A stretch of DNA of 64,000 bases from Wuchereria bancrofti (taxonomy: Eukaryota; Nematoda; Chromadorea; Rhabditida; Onchocercidae), in the NCBI GenBank assembly GCA_005281725.1, contig SSBO01000003.1:8850479-8914478 (forward strand), in the 5' to 3' direction. Within the stretch, counting starts at the first letter, position 1. Every line of letters begins with the position of its first letter. The notes below the pieces were generated by a model. It did no database searches. It was not told where the DNA came from and saw nothing but the letters and a program-made list of their open reading frames with translations. Below are positions 12,965 to 24,386 of the stretch, piece by piece. The position numbers and the translations under genes were made by a program.

Positions 12965-15900
12965 ATGAGTGCTCGAAATCGACGAGATTTGGAAAATAAA
13001 GAATTGGAATCATTAGCACAATGTTTACCGCTTGCTGCTGCAATAACATTTCAGCTTGATAAGGTGATAATAGAAATAGTATGTAAACTATTTTATAATC
13101 TAATATCGAATATATTAATTAATATGTGATGCAAAAATTTTCAATATCAATTCAAATATTGAAATGCGAAATTGAATGAAAATAACGAAAGAATTTTATG
13201 CCAAAAAAAATTGAAATTAAATGAAATGAATAAAACTATTTGAATTAGTTTATATAAATTTTACTACTTTTTAAAGGCATCAATTGTTCGCTTAACATCA
13301 GCATATTTGGCGCTACGAAATGTATTTCCGCCACGAAATAGTAATGAACAAATTGAAACAATGGCAATTGGATCATTTTTACTTCAAACATTGGATGGTT
13401 TTGTACTTATTCTTGATGCTACTGGTAAAATGATGTATGTTTCAGAGACTGCTTCTGTTCATTTAGGACTTTCACAGGTATATATTTTACAGGTATATTA
13501 GAATTTTCACAGCTTATGTAACTAATATCAAGAAAAAAAAAAAAAAGAGAAATAATGCGTTTTCAGTTTAAAATATAGCAGAAGTTATGAAATTTATCAA
13601 TTATTAATTGTAGTGATGAAATTACTAATTATATTGATAAAATTATCAATTATCCTGATGAAATTATCAATTATATTGATAAAATTACCATTTTTGAAAA
13701 AGAATACAAAAGTATTTGCACATTTAAAAAAAAAAAGAAAAATTGAGACTTTCAGATTTGCTTTCTAGTACTAAACATTAAAGTACACATTTTGTTTTTT
13801 GTTTTGCTATTTAAATAGCAATTACACCTAATTATTTTGCTTCATTTGATTATATCATGAATGAATTACATGTGCAAAATAATCTAATTAAATTTTATTT
13901 TTCTAAAAATCCATCATAATACTTTATTTGTCAGATTATTAAAAAATCATCGATATTAATTAAAAAAAAATTTCTTTTAAATCTCAACTATTTTTAAAAT
14001 AAGAAAAAAACACTATGCTAAGTTTAATTTTGTGCAAATTTTTCTTTTGAAAATTCGAAATTATTGTAATATAAAAATTCATAATTTGTTTTCTCATTCT
14101 TTTTTTTTTTTTTTAAAGGTGGAATTAATTGGTTCATCTATATTTGACTTTCTTCATCGTGATGATGAAGCAGAATTACGTTATATTCTATCCAATACTG
14201 ATTTTAATTGTACTACTACTAGTCAATTCACAACAAGCAGTAATCAATCATACAATGATGAAATAGAACGAATGTTTTTCATACGACTAAAATGTGTTTT
14301 ACCTAAACGAAATGCTGGAATTATTTATAATGGTTATAAGGTTTTTGAAAAAAAAAAGTTTTTTTTTTTNNNNNNNNNNNNNNNNNNNNNNNNNNNNNNN
14401 NNNNNNNNNNNNNNNNNNNNNNNNNNNNNNNNTTTTCATTTAATTTATAAAATTTAATTCATTTTTTCCTTTCATATTAATTCTTTTAATTAAAAAATTG
14501 TTTCATTAATTTATTAATCTTATAGAATTTGATAAATTTAATGTTATGAATATATGAATAGAAGAAATAGATTTTCATTTTGAAATTAATATAATGCTTG
14601 AAATAAGTGATTAAATTATTTCAAATTGACATCATTTCTAATCTTTCAAACAGGTGTATGATAAATAATTAAGAATGATAAGGTATTTAAGCAATAATGT
14701 TAAAGCATTAAGGAATAATAATTCAATGCTTAAAATATTAGGAAAATTAATCAACTCATTCAAAAATTTAAATATTATTCATACTTATTTGCTAATATCT
14801 AATTTAAATTGCCCATAATTAGCTTGTACTGATATCATTAGTATAATTAGCTGATAACATCTACAGACGATCAGTTGTTGGGGTTATTCAAAAATTTGTC
14901 ATGATGGAGAAAGAATTACAAATATGGGTCTATTAGCTGTTGGATATATGCTTACACGAAGTGGCATTACCGAATTGAAACTTTCCTCATCAACATTCAT
15001 GTTTCGTGCTCGTCTTGATTTAAATATTATTTTTGTTGATTCAAGGTTACTTTATTGAATTTTCTAAATTAACAAATACTACAAAAAAAAAAAACAACGT
15101 TACTTCAAAATTTTATGCACTTTTTGCAATCAAAAGTTTGTTTAAGTGCAATTTTTAAACTTACTATTATTCTAAATTTAGCTTTTATTTTTGTTCTTTT
15201 TCGAAGAGTAACAGCACTTACTGGTTTTGGTGCTTCATCTCTCCTTGATACATCTTTATATCAAATGGTACTCCTGGAAGATGCACATACCATTGAAAAA
15301 GCACATAAAATTTGTATGTATTAAATATAAATTCTTCTTATTCATAATTAATTTTATATTTACGACTATATTTTCTTCTCGAATATTATACAAATTGAAA
15401 TTACTGATAAAATTATTCAGATAATTTGTATCATTATATCATTTGATAAGTGCTACTTTAATCATTAATTAAGAATTGATACTTGATCAAATCATCTTAG
15501 TAATAAACTTAGTATTATTATGCAAAAAAAAAGTATCAAATAATTCCTTGCAAATGAAAAGTAATTGAAAATAAATAATGAACAATAACATTTCTAATCA
15601 TAAATGATTATATAAAAAATATTTGCTCTAATTTATCAAATTTTCAGTATTACATAAAAATCAATCAACAACAGGTTACTATCGTTTATTGCATCGTATT
15701 CGTGGATATGTTTGGGCTCAAAGTCAATTTTGTATAGTACCAATGTTACGTGCAACTGTTACACATTGTATTGTAGCTGTAACTGAAATTTTTAGGTAAT
15801 AATATCATTATTTTTTAATATAAGAAAAAAATTTTAAGTTCAATACTTGTTGTATTTTAATAATCTAAATGAGTATTGAATGAAGTTTATAGTAAGAGAA

Positions 15901-16258
15901 AATTTGATGAAGCAAAAAAAAAGTAATCACTTTTGTTTTGTATAATATACAGAAATATAACCATATGCTATAGTTTTATTGATTATTTCATTAAATAATT
16001 CATATCATACATTTAGAAAATAATTAAATTTTGCATATTATGATTATTTTGGTAGTTATCATTGATTGAGACTTTTTTGAAACTATTAATTGCAGCAAAC
16101 GAGAAGGAGATATGACATTAGCAATCATACAGCTTGATGCTGAAGAAGATGTTCCTGGAAGTACACTTGGAGAATATTCAAATCTTTTCTATAAAGGTGC
16201 ACCAGCTTCAGCCCCTCTTTATTTGGATTACAATACGCATATGTTATCAGACAAATAA
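12965..16258 (+). CDS. hlh-34: bHLH-PAS transcription factor, SIM/NPAS group
   Basis: Seven exons: 12965-13063, 13277-13477, 14119-14340, 14867-15045, 15207-15313, 15648-15795 and 16096-16258, giving 372 aa. The bHLH is at residues about 1-50 ([11 protein letters not shown], then [20 protein letters not shown]). PAS-A starts near 68 ([39 protein letters not shown]). PAS-B runs about 190-310 ([40 protein letters not shown]). PAS-A and PAS-B resemble SIM and NPAS1/3 proteins, which bind DNA as heterodimers with ARNT (AHA-1 in worms). The C-terminus is only about 60 residues past PAS-B, so long SIM-type tail domains are missing. The basic region is trimmed at its N-terminus. The N-run at 14370-14432 lies inside an intron: the NGYK/TISCWGY join matches the family across it. 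The symbol follows the likely C. elegans orthologue, and SIM versus NPAS1/3 assignment is unsettled. Confidence 0.88.
13605..13692. repeat. Intronic tandem repeat, about 26-bp unit
   Basis: Alternating near-copies of GATGAAATTATCAATTAT and GATAAAATTATCAATTAT lie in intron 2 of the bHLH-PAS gene. Confidence 0.6.
14370..14432. other. Assembly gap (63 N)
   Basis: A run of 63 N flanked on both sides by poly-T. It lies within intron 3 of the bHLH-PAS gene and probably marks an unresolved homopolymer or short repeat. Confidence 0.99.
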
Positions 16259-17221
16259 GAAGGTCAAAGAAAATTAAACTGCAGTTATATAGTAACTGTG
16301 GTATAACTTTTTGATTGAAAAATATACAAATTAATCAAAATGATCAGAAAGTGGTCAATTTGAAATTATGGACTAATTCAATCAATAGACCTGAAAGATC
16401 TAAAGAAAGAAAAAATTAATAATAACCGAGATATTCCGGAACACCAATAATCTGGATTATAATAATGTAATTAAGAGAAACAGTTGGAAATCTTAATTAG
16501 GATTAGTTATACCGCAGCGAAATGTACAAGTAATAATATGAAGGTAAACAATGATACAGTAGTCATATAGATGATGTACAGAGGTCAATTATAGCATAGC
16601 CAAATGTATAAGTATCAACATAGAGGACAGTTATGCGACAGTACGACATACATAGTATACAGGATGGATGGAGGCAGTTAAAACATTGTGAAATGTACAG
16701 GAAAGAACATGGATGTCAAACACGTCACAACAACGTATTTGATAGTGTAAACTTTAAATGAAGTATAATTAGTTGAAGTGTTCCATAATTAAGTGTAATT
16801 AATGTTTTTAGAACCATTAAAATGAACCAATCAAAACAAAAAACATATGGTACAAAACCACAATAAATAGTTTGGTTAAAATAAAGTTTAAAATGAAAAA
16901 TAGGGCATTCGACACTGAATCATTTAAAATTTTTGAACAGTTAAAATTTCGCAGACTTGAACTTGAAAAGGAATTCAAAAATTCTTACAATCTGCTAATT
17001 AATGATATGTTATTAAAAAGTGCATATTTTCCTAAGACAATAAATTATGATATGACACAAATGTACATTTTTGGGAGATAAATTATGATATGATACATAT
17101 ATGTAGGGCAGTTTTAAGTCTACATAAGTATGTTTCCCTTTTTATTGTTTCATTTACAAGATTTTCTGAAATACACAACTATATCCAACCAAACAAACGA
17201 AATCCTGGCTGTTAGATTCTG
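16259..17221. other. Convergent intergenic region
   Basis: It separates the 3' ends of the plus-strand bHLH-PAS gene and the minus-strand NBR1-like gene. The only notable frame is a 69-codon stretch at 16872-17081 rich in Lys and Phe, without recognisable similarity. No RNA gene was seen. Confidence 0.55.
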
Positions 17222-20200
17222 TTATTTTCGACACTTCGCCTTAGAATCGTCCAAAGCATCTCCACCATCAATTACTTCATAATCAGATGCTGAAATAGAC
17301 CCAGAGCTCGTTAATTCCTCCAATTCACGAGTATCCTAAAATTCAGAACATGTAAATCCTCCTGATGCGTGAACAATCTGAAATTTAAGCGTTTGAATCT
17401 TACAACTTGTGTATCTATATATGTATATTTTCTGAGTTAAGTATGGTGAAATTAAACAAACAATCCACCAAATTTAAAACTCTTCTTCATAAGTTTTTTT
17501 TTCTTTCATTTAGAAAGTTTCAACCAAGGATACTGGAGAGTAAAAATATGGTTACAAATATTAAAAAGTAGAAAAAACAACGTGCATCGATAGTTTGTTC
17601 CTCCTCCCTGACTGCGGTATAATATGAAAACGAATCCAATTCCTGTAATACGTTTATATTTATTGCAAACATTCTTTCACATTCGGCTTGTAAATTACAA
17701 AAAAAAAAAAAAAAAAGTGAAGCGGCAAGGTAGATCAATCCGTACGAAATAGCAACAATTAACCCGGCCTTCTTTTTAATGTTATATCAAGTTTTGATTA
17801 GTAATATCAATATCTGATCTAGAAAAAAAGCTGAATCTAGAAATTATATATCTGCTAGAAAAAAGCAGCAGTAAAACAAACATACCTTAGAAAAGGCAGA
17901 CCTTCCGATAGCTAACTTTTCATCGGTGAATGGATTCACAAAGATTTCAAATACCAGCTTTGGTCCTTCAGGAATCGAATTTCCACCATTCTCATTCATT
18001 TTATGAAGCCGCCAAGATGCACAGAAATATCCTGTTGTAGCCGAGCATTTCACCCACACGGTGAAATCAACAACTTGACCAGTTCCTGGCAAATTCGTCA
18101 CAGCCGTCTTTGAACGATATATTTCTAGCATATCAGGTATCGTTTCACTAATTACCTGAAGTTAAAATATCAACGAGAAAGTGGCTAAATAACTGGTAAG
18201 TTGCCCTGAATTATTATTTAATTAATAACATGAGTAAAAATCAAACAGATGAAGCTAACTGCTTACAACTTTTTTCCCAATTTTGGAACTCAACAATAAA
18301 AACGACACTGCGAATCCCAAGAAATCAATTCTAACAATCAGTTAGCATTTTTATAATAAGAAATTATATATTTACAACCAACACTACAGTACTGCTTACA
18401 AATTATTAGAATCAGAAAATTACCGAAACATTTTCCCATCTTCTGTAAGCAAGTCGGCGAAGAACCCACCGTTTAGAGAAAATTCCCTCTCCTTCACGAA
18501 CGGTTTTCACTAGATCAGATGAGCTCTGAAACATTTTTATGAAAATTGTTAATCTGATCAAACAGTCATTATTAGATCACAAAAAAAAATTTTAATCACA
18601 AAAAAACATAAATATAGAAAGTATTTTTGAAAGGCTTTCAAAAGGAGTGCAATGGGACTCAATTCTTTTTTACCGCCTATTCCAAATCTACTGCAATCTT
18701 TCACGAAATGTTTTTAACATTCCAATATTGTTATCAGTAACTTAAACTTACAGGATTTTCCCATTTCGTTAAAGGCATTGTCTTTCTTTCATAAATTGCT
18801 TTCACATCCCATACTGGGCTTTCGTCAACTAACTGAAAGGCAGCAAAATCATCCTCTTCAGATGCTATCTTCGACGAACGTTGACTTTCGAATACTGCTA
18901 ATGAGGATGAACCAACAGTAGCATCACACATATCCGCTGAAAACACTAAATTTTAATGTGAGTGAAAATTTTGAACTTGAAAGTTTTGATAATTTGTATT
19001 AGATGAGAATTCAGCTATTTATGGGAAGAATGGATATCTAATATAATACATCGTCTTTTATTGATTACGTATTTCTATATCAAACAGGATCAAGAATAAG
19101 TTCGCAAAGAAAATACATGAGCCATATTCAACAAGTCTAACATACTGAAAGCTTCAGCTAGTCGTTTTAATTATAAATGAAAATAAACAAATTACAACCA
19201 TACTTTGAGTAGATTTCTGTTCGCTGCAGCATGCTCCATATGTTTTTTGCTCTTCAAATTTAGCCATGAACTGTGCCAGTTTATTGATTACTGGATGACA
19301 GAGAATTTGTTTATTCACTTCTTGCTTGATCTCTCTTAGAATCTATAATATACAGATCAAAAAGTGAAACGGGAAAGCTCTAATTTCAAAGCAATCTCCA
19401 CGGAAGTATCAAGATTATCATACATTTCAGGCAAAAACGTAACTACATGTTGGAAAATATGGATTGATCAATACATCGTTCTATTCACTAGAAAAACTAG
19501 TCTTGCCTAAAATCGTACTTTATTTTAAACACCTGAAGAAATTTCACAATTCATGACTCCATGTTCCTTTAAACTGATGCCGTTCCCGTAATGTTCCAAG
19601 TTTGCAAAGGCATGCTTAATAAAGCACTATTATTTATAATTAATACAAAAAATTATTAAGCAAATTTACCTGATCCATTAAAACAGTTCCCATACCGTCT
19701 CTTGAATAAGCATTAAAAGAAGAACTCGCTTGTTCCTGTAAAAACCATCGCTCAGTCTTACGATATTAAACAATGAGAAATTAAATTGGATTAACATTCT
19801 CAGATAATCATATTCAAATAGGAACTTCAGTCTTTCGAGCAATTAATTTCATGAATACAGTCAGAGCAATAACATAATGCAAAAAAAAAAAACTAACAGC
19901 CGCAAACATTTCAATGTCTTGTTTTTTCGGTAGTCCAAAATTGTAAAAACCATCTACATGGACTACGAATAACTTAAGTGGTGTCTGCATTATATCATCG
20001 AAGGCAGCCTGAAGCCAATTAAAGAGAAAAAATTTACAATATTTAACACAAATTAGATGGTTAAAATGCCAAACCTGATAGTTAATTGCTTATTCTAGAA
20101 AATCCAAAGAAATCATAAAAGTAACATCATCACATATTAATCTGCTAACGGTAAGAAGTTACATAAATAGCATTTTCCTGTAGTTCTATCACTTATCCTA

Positions 20201-20479
20201 TGCTCATAATATAACAAAGTCGGAAGCATAAATTGTTTTACAAAGTACCTCGAAAGCTTCTCTTGTTTCCAAAAGAACCATATCTCCCTCAGAATCACGA
20301 TATTTCGGTGGACTATCCATTATAAAATTGTAGCTTATGAACTCCATAATCGCACTTACTACGCATTCTCGGCTGTGTCGCATGAAAGGTACCACAATTG
20401 GTTCGGGTGGTTGTGTTGCACTCTGTTCATTTCGGTATTCCTCTATAATCAAGTGCATATCTTCCGAGTCTATGAGTTC
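17222..20479 (-). CDS. NBR1-like PB1 and four-tryptophan (FW) domain protein
   Basis: Minus-strand exons: 20249-20479 (coding from ATG at 20458), 19898-20008, 19670-19735, 19204-19342, 18752-18936, 18424-18525, 17886-18155 and 17222-17335, giving 398 aa. Residues about 1-85 look like a PB1 domain: KYRDSEGDMVLLETREAFE matches the acidic OPCA motif and is followed by LKLFVVHVDG. Residues about 238-350 look like the FW domain of NBR1/ILRUN, with W257, W267, W305 and W319 and the hallmark TTGYFCASWRL. The last exon carries SASDYEVID, a candidate LC3-interacting motif (Y380-I383 after an Asp). NBR1 is a selective-autophagy receptor, but this model shows no ZZ zinc finger and no UBA domain. The start is set by an acceptor 21 bases upstream. 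An extra 5' exon cannot be excluded, because the first PB1 strands are poorly conserved. Confidence 0.75.
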
Positions 20480-20488
20480 CTGAAAGTC
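20480..20488 (-). promoter_or_regulatory. Putative trans-splice acceptor, NBR1-like gene
   Basis: On the minus strand GACTTTCAG ends 21 bases before the ATG. Either a spliced leader or an upstream exon could join here. Confidence 0.4.
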
Positions 20489-22363
20489 AGTAAAAACTTT
20501 TTGAATAATCTAAAATGATGCGGAATTAAGGCAATATCGCGTCGGTGACATAAGTGACAGATTACTGGAATTATGCTATTGAAAACAAAATTAATAGGTT
20601 TGACTACTATAAAAATATATAAAAACGATAACAATTCGTGAAATAAAAATCTAAATATATAAATTATGAATGCATGAGTTTTTTGGATGGAAATTATAAC
20701 AGCAGTTGTTACAATCTCCGCACGGATCTATTCGATTGTTCATCTATTGATAAACAAAGTAATATAAAGCAAAAAAAAGCATTTGTAATAACAGTAGTAA
20801 TAAAGTCCCAATACGACCAATTTTACGTTAAGATTTAAATATCACAGAAGGAAAACCGCTAGAAGCAAAGCGACCGATCTCTGGATTCGTTTTTCACATA
20901 AAGCAATCGATAATACCATTAAAGGCAGCATATAAATCTCTCTCTCAAAAAAAAAAAAAAAAAAAAACATTTTCTGGTCCACGGATAAAACAGAATTATT
21001 TTATTGATAAATGATTAGTGAGTTTGCTTTCCGGTCAAATAATGAAATGGAAAGTATTCTGGATTACGCGCGCACAACTGTTTAATATAGCATCTATCCT
21101 ATTCCAATATTATTATATATAATATGCTAATATTAAGATTACATGAATAGAAAGTTTCTATAATTATTAAAAAAGTAATGTTTTCATTTTTCATATTTCG
21201 TGACTTACTTCTTCCTACATAGCTAAATTTTCCTGGTAATAAACCTTTCTAATAACGTAGGAAATGATTCTAGCATTATCTTTCTGATAAATGTATTGAA
21301 AAATATGGCACACTCTAACCTGCAGATATTTTGCCCTTTTCTTTTCTTTTTTTTTTACACCGCCCTATACAAAAACCAAATAGATCATGAAGTTAATCCC
21401 ATCCACAAAAAATAAATAGAAACCTGAAAGATAGTCTGTTTCTGAAAAGCAACAAAGATTGTATCAAACAGAAACATAAAACAATAAAAGCACATAACTT
21501 ATTGTATCTTCCTACTATATTCATTTCGCAAATTCTGTATTAAAATTGAAGTTAATATAACAATTTACTGTTTAATAGATGGATAATCTATAAGCATCAA
21601 CTGCTCCGAAATACTAGAGTAATAATGGAGTTAAACCTCCAATAGATACAAATGATAAGTATGCAGCATTTCAAATTTATTTTAATAACACGACAAAAAA
21701 ATAAAGGATGAAAAAAAAAAATGAAGACAGAAAACATTTTTCTATCAATTTCCTGTCCAGCGAGCACTTGGTATCACCATGGAATCTCACAAGTAACTTT
21801 GCTGGTGTTCGAAAATTATTAATTGTAATTCTCAACAAAGAAAAGAAACAATTTAAAGATGATAAAAAACTATAACAACCGCACTCTATAAATTACAGTT
21901 ACCAACGATCAGATAATTGGAAAAGTTTCCATTTAAGGTATTGAGGCTGATAAGAACAATAACACATTAAAAGACACTGAATAGCCTATTTACACGTCAA
22001 GCAAAGCAGTCAAAATTTTTTAAAAATAACGGGAACCATATAGTGATGGGTAATTCAAAATGTAATAAAAAAATTCGTACGAAGGGTTTCTTGCACTAAT
22101 TAACAAGTCACACACATATCTGTGAATTTTCAACTTACTTTTCAGTCTAACAAATTAATAGATCTTTCAATCTTTTCAGCATTCCAATTATGTATTATCA
22201 TTGTTCTACTCTAATAAAAGGAGACAATCGTAACAAGAATAAAGCTGTCAAAACTCGACCGGGTAAGAAAATATAAAAAATCATACAAGGCGTAAAACAA
22301 ATGCAGTATATAATATGCTAATTTTAAATAAAAAGGAAAAAAAAAAAACACTCTGGTAATAAA
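20489..22363. other. Intergenic, ARL2 to NBR1-like
   Basis: About 1.9 kb between two minus-strand genes. Includes a poly-A tract near 20948 and A+T-rich sequence. A 30-codon minus-strand frame at 20651-20743 with four Cys residues is too short to support. Nothing else is recognisable. Confidence 0.5.
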
Positions 22364-23943
22364 TTAATTAAACGTAAACAACCGAGAGGAGATGTCAACA
22401 CATAGCCAGTCAATTGCTTCAAGAAGATTTTCGCCAGTAAATGCACTACATCCATATATATTCCAGTGATGTGATTTTAAATTGCGCAAACCCAATAACT
22501 ATAACTTTAAATATGCTAAACTAACAAGATATATCTTCAAACAAAATAAAACCAGTGCTAAGCTACAGCTATAAAATTAACGAAACTGCTTCATCAAATT
22601 AATCAATCTTTAAACATATTATGAGAATAATGCTTTCCGCTGTAATTGTTTGATTAACGAAATCGTAAAATATTTTACTAATTTATTTGTTCTTATATAT
22701 TCATAACAAAACTTTATCCTCAAAAACGGATAAATCAGTTTATAAGAATAAAATTATTTTTATCCTCTAACCTCTTCAATTTCTTCCGAACTTGTACTGG
22801 ATGATAAATCCTGTTTGTTGGCCAGAACTAAGAGCGATGCTCCTGCCAATCTTTCTTCCACCTTAAAATTAAAATTTTTAAAAAAGAAAAATTCTTCATG
22901 AATGTATGCCTCTACCCACTTATGTGGTATTCATAACAAATGCAGATATAACTAAAACTAAACCAGTACACAAAAATAAACAAAATTTGGAGTAGGTTCA
23001 GTGTACGAAAAAATTCAAAACTATTATATCATTGCTACTGAAATCCTTACTGCTCTATTTAAAAATCGTTAAAATATACGTGAAAACCTTATAATATTTT
23101 ATTTAAAAAATGATATGAATGATATAAAACCTTACCAGCAATGAACCAAGTTCACGCTTACAATCATCCATTCTATCAATATCGGCTGAATCAACAACCC
23201 ATATAACACCATCTGTTTGTTCGAAATAATTTCGCCAATATGACCGTAAACTTTTTTGTCCACCTACGTCCCACATGTTCAACTTCATATCTTTGTATTT
23301 CAATGTTTTGATATTGAAACCTATATGAATAGATGTTAAGTAATATCGAAGTTCTCAAATCTTCTGCAACTTGCATGACCAAACAACGGAGATTAACACT
23401 AGAAGATCCATATCACTGGTCTTGTCTCTCAAATTTGCCTGAACAAAAGGAAGTTCGGTAATGCTTATGCAAAAGTAATGGTATAAATTTTATGTTTAAA
23501 AACGAAACAATGACCAATCAACCAGTGACTGATTCTGTATGAATAATTTAACAGTTTGCTCACTTTAATGCTTCTTTTACAGGGTTAATGTTACGATCAC
23601 AACATAAATTAATTAAGTGATCTAACAGTAGTAAGTTACTGAAACTTCTGAAAGCAATGAATTGAGATTTTTGGTTTTTTGAAGAGTTGCAAAAAGCCTG
23701 GAAATAAAACTAGAGGTTATTACGTCTTTCAAAACAATTAATTCAACAAAAGTTGATCATAAAAACTATACGGTATATTTAGAATATACTAAGCATACCG
23801 AAAGTTGGTGCAATTTCGTTAACCTCTTCACCATTCAGTTTTTTCAGTACAGTTGTTTTTCCACTGTTATCTAGACCAAGGAGCAATATTCGCAGTTCCT
23901 TCTCCTTCAAACGCTGTTTCTTCAAAATTGTAAGCAAACCCAT
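22364..23943 (-). CDS. evl-20: ADP-ribosylation factor-like GTPase ARL2
   Basis: Four minus-strand exons: 23799-23943, 23136-23320, 22772-22861 and 22364-22498, giving 184 aa, the same length as human ARL2. The start is MGLLTILKK as in ARL2. GTP-binding motifs: P-loop GLDNSGKTT (residues 23-31), WDVGGQ (65-70), NKQD (125-128) and SAFTGE (from 158). [20 protein letters not shown] is near identical to ARL2 orthologues. ARL2 controls tubulin folding cofactor D, and so microtubule assembly, and also mitochondrial and ciliary lipid-cargo release. The C. elegans orthologue evl-20 is needed for cytokinesis and morphogenesis. The gene lies 443 bases downstream of the eIF3g stop codon on the same strand, which suggests a shared operon. 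Confidence 0.97.
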
Positions 23944-23978
23944 TTCAAGCAATCAGATTTCACTATCGTATTGATCTC

Positions 23979-23988
23979 CTAAAAAATA
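23979..23988 (-). promoter_or_regulatory. Putative trans-splice acceptor, ARL2
   Basis: On the minus strand a TATTTTTTAG acceptor ends 35 bases upstream of the ARL2 ATG. About 300 bases separate it from the eIF3g poly(A) signal, which fits an intercistronic junction. Confidence 0.5.
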
Positions 23989-24288
23989 TAATTTACAAAC
24001 TTATTTCTATTATTTTAGTAATTTCCAGTGTTACTGAAAATCATTGGAATAATCGCAGAAAAAACACATCCAGCGGGCAAACTAAATCATCCATGTTCTT
24101 TTCCTTCTGCATCTATTCCTTTTTGTTTTCCAATTTCAAGTTATAGAATCTGCAAAGAACAATAAACTTTTGACTTAAAAAAAAAGGTTTTGTTTTCTTC
24201 CATATAATAATTATAATTCCTCGAGTAAATGTTTGTACTGGTAGAAACTTTCACCCAATCATATAAGAAAACGAAGGTCATTGTATTC

Positions 24289-24294
24289 TTTATT
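24289..24294 (-). terminator. Poly(A) signal of eIF3g
   Basis: AATAAA on the minus strand, about 93 bases after the eIF3g stop codon. Confidence 0.5.
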
Positions 24295-24386
24295 CAAATT
24301 ATCACCACAATTAATATAACAAAATAATAATCATAGAATTCCAAATTTCAGTCAACTTCAAACAGCACAACCGTCGAAGAGTCTTG

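Noticed and set aside
16872..17081. 69-codon Lys/Phe-rich plus-strand frame
   Set aside because: No similarity or supporting splice sites, and the composition is typical of random A+T-rich frames.
17520..17738. Open minus-strand frame (ECERMFAININVLQELDS...) as an extra exon of the NBR1-like gene
   Set aside because: The upstream exon ends in phase 0 and the final exon starts in phase 0, so direct joining works. The available acceptor gives a stop in the required phase and donors are poor.
20651..20743. Minus-strand 30-codon frame with CGDCNNCC
   Set aside because: Too short, no recognisable domain and no splice context. The cysteine spacing does not fit a ZZ finger.
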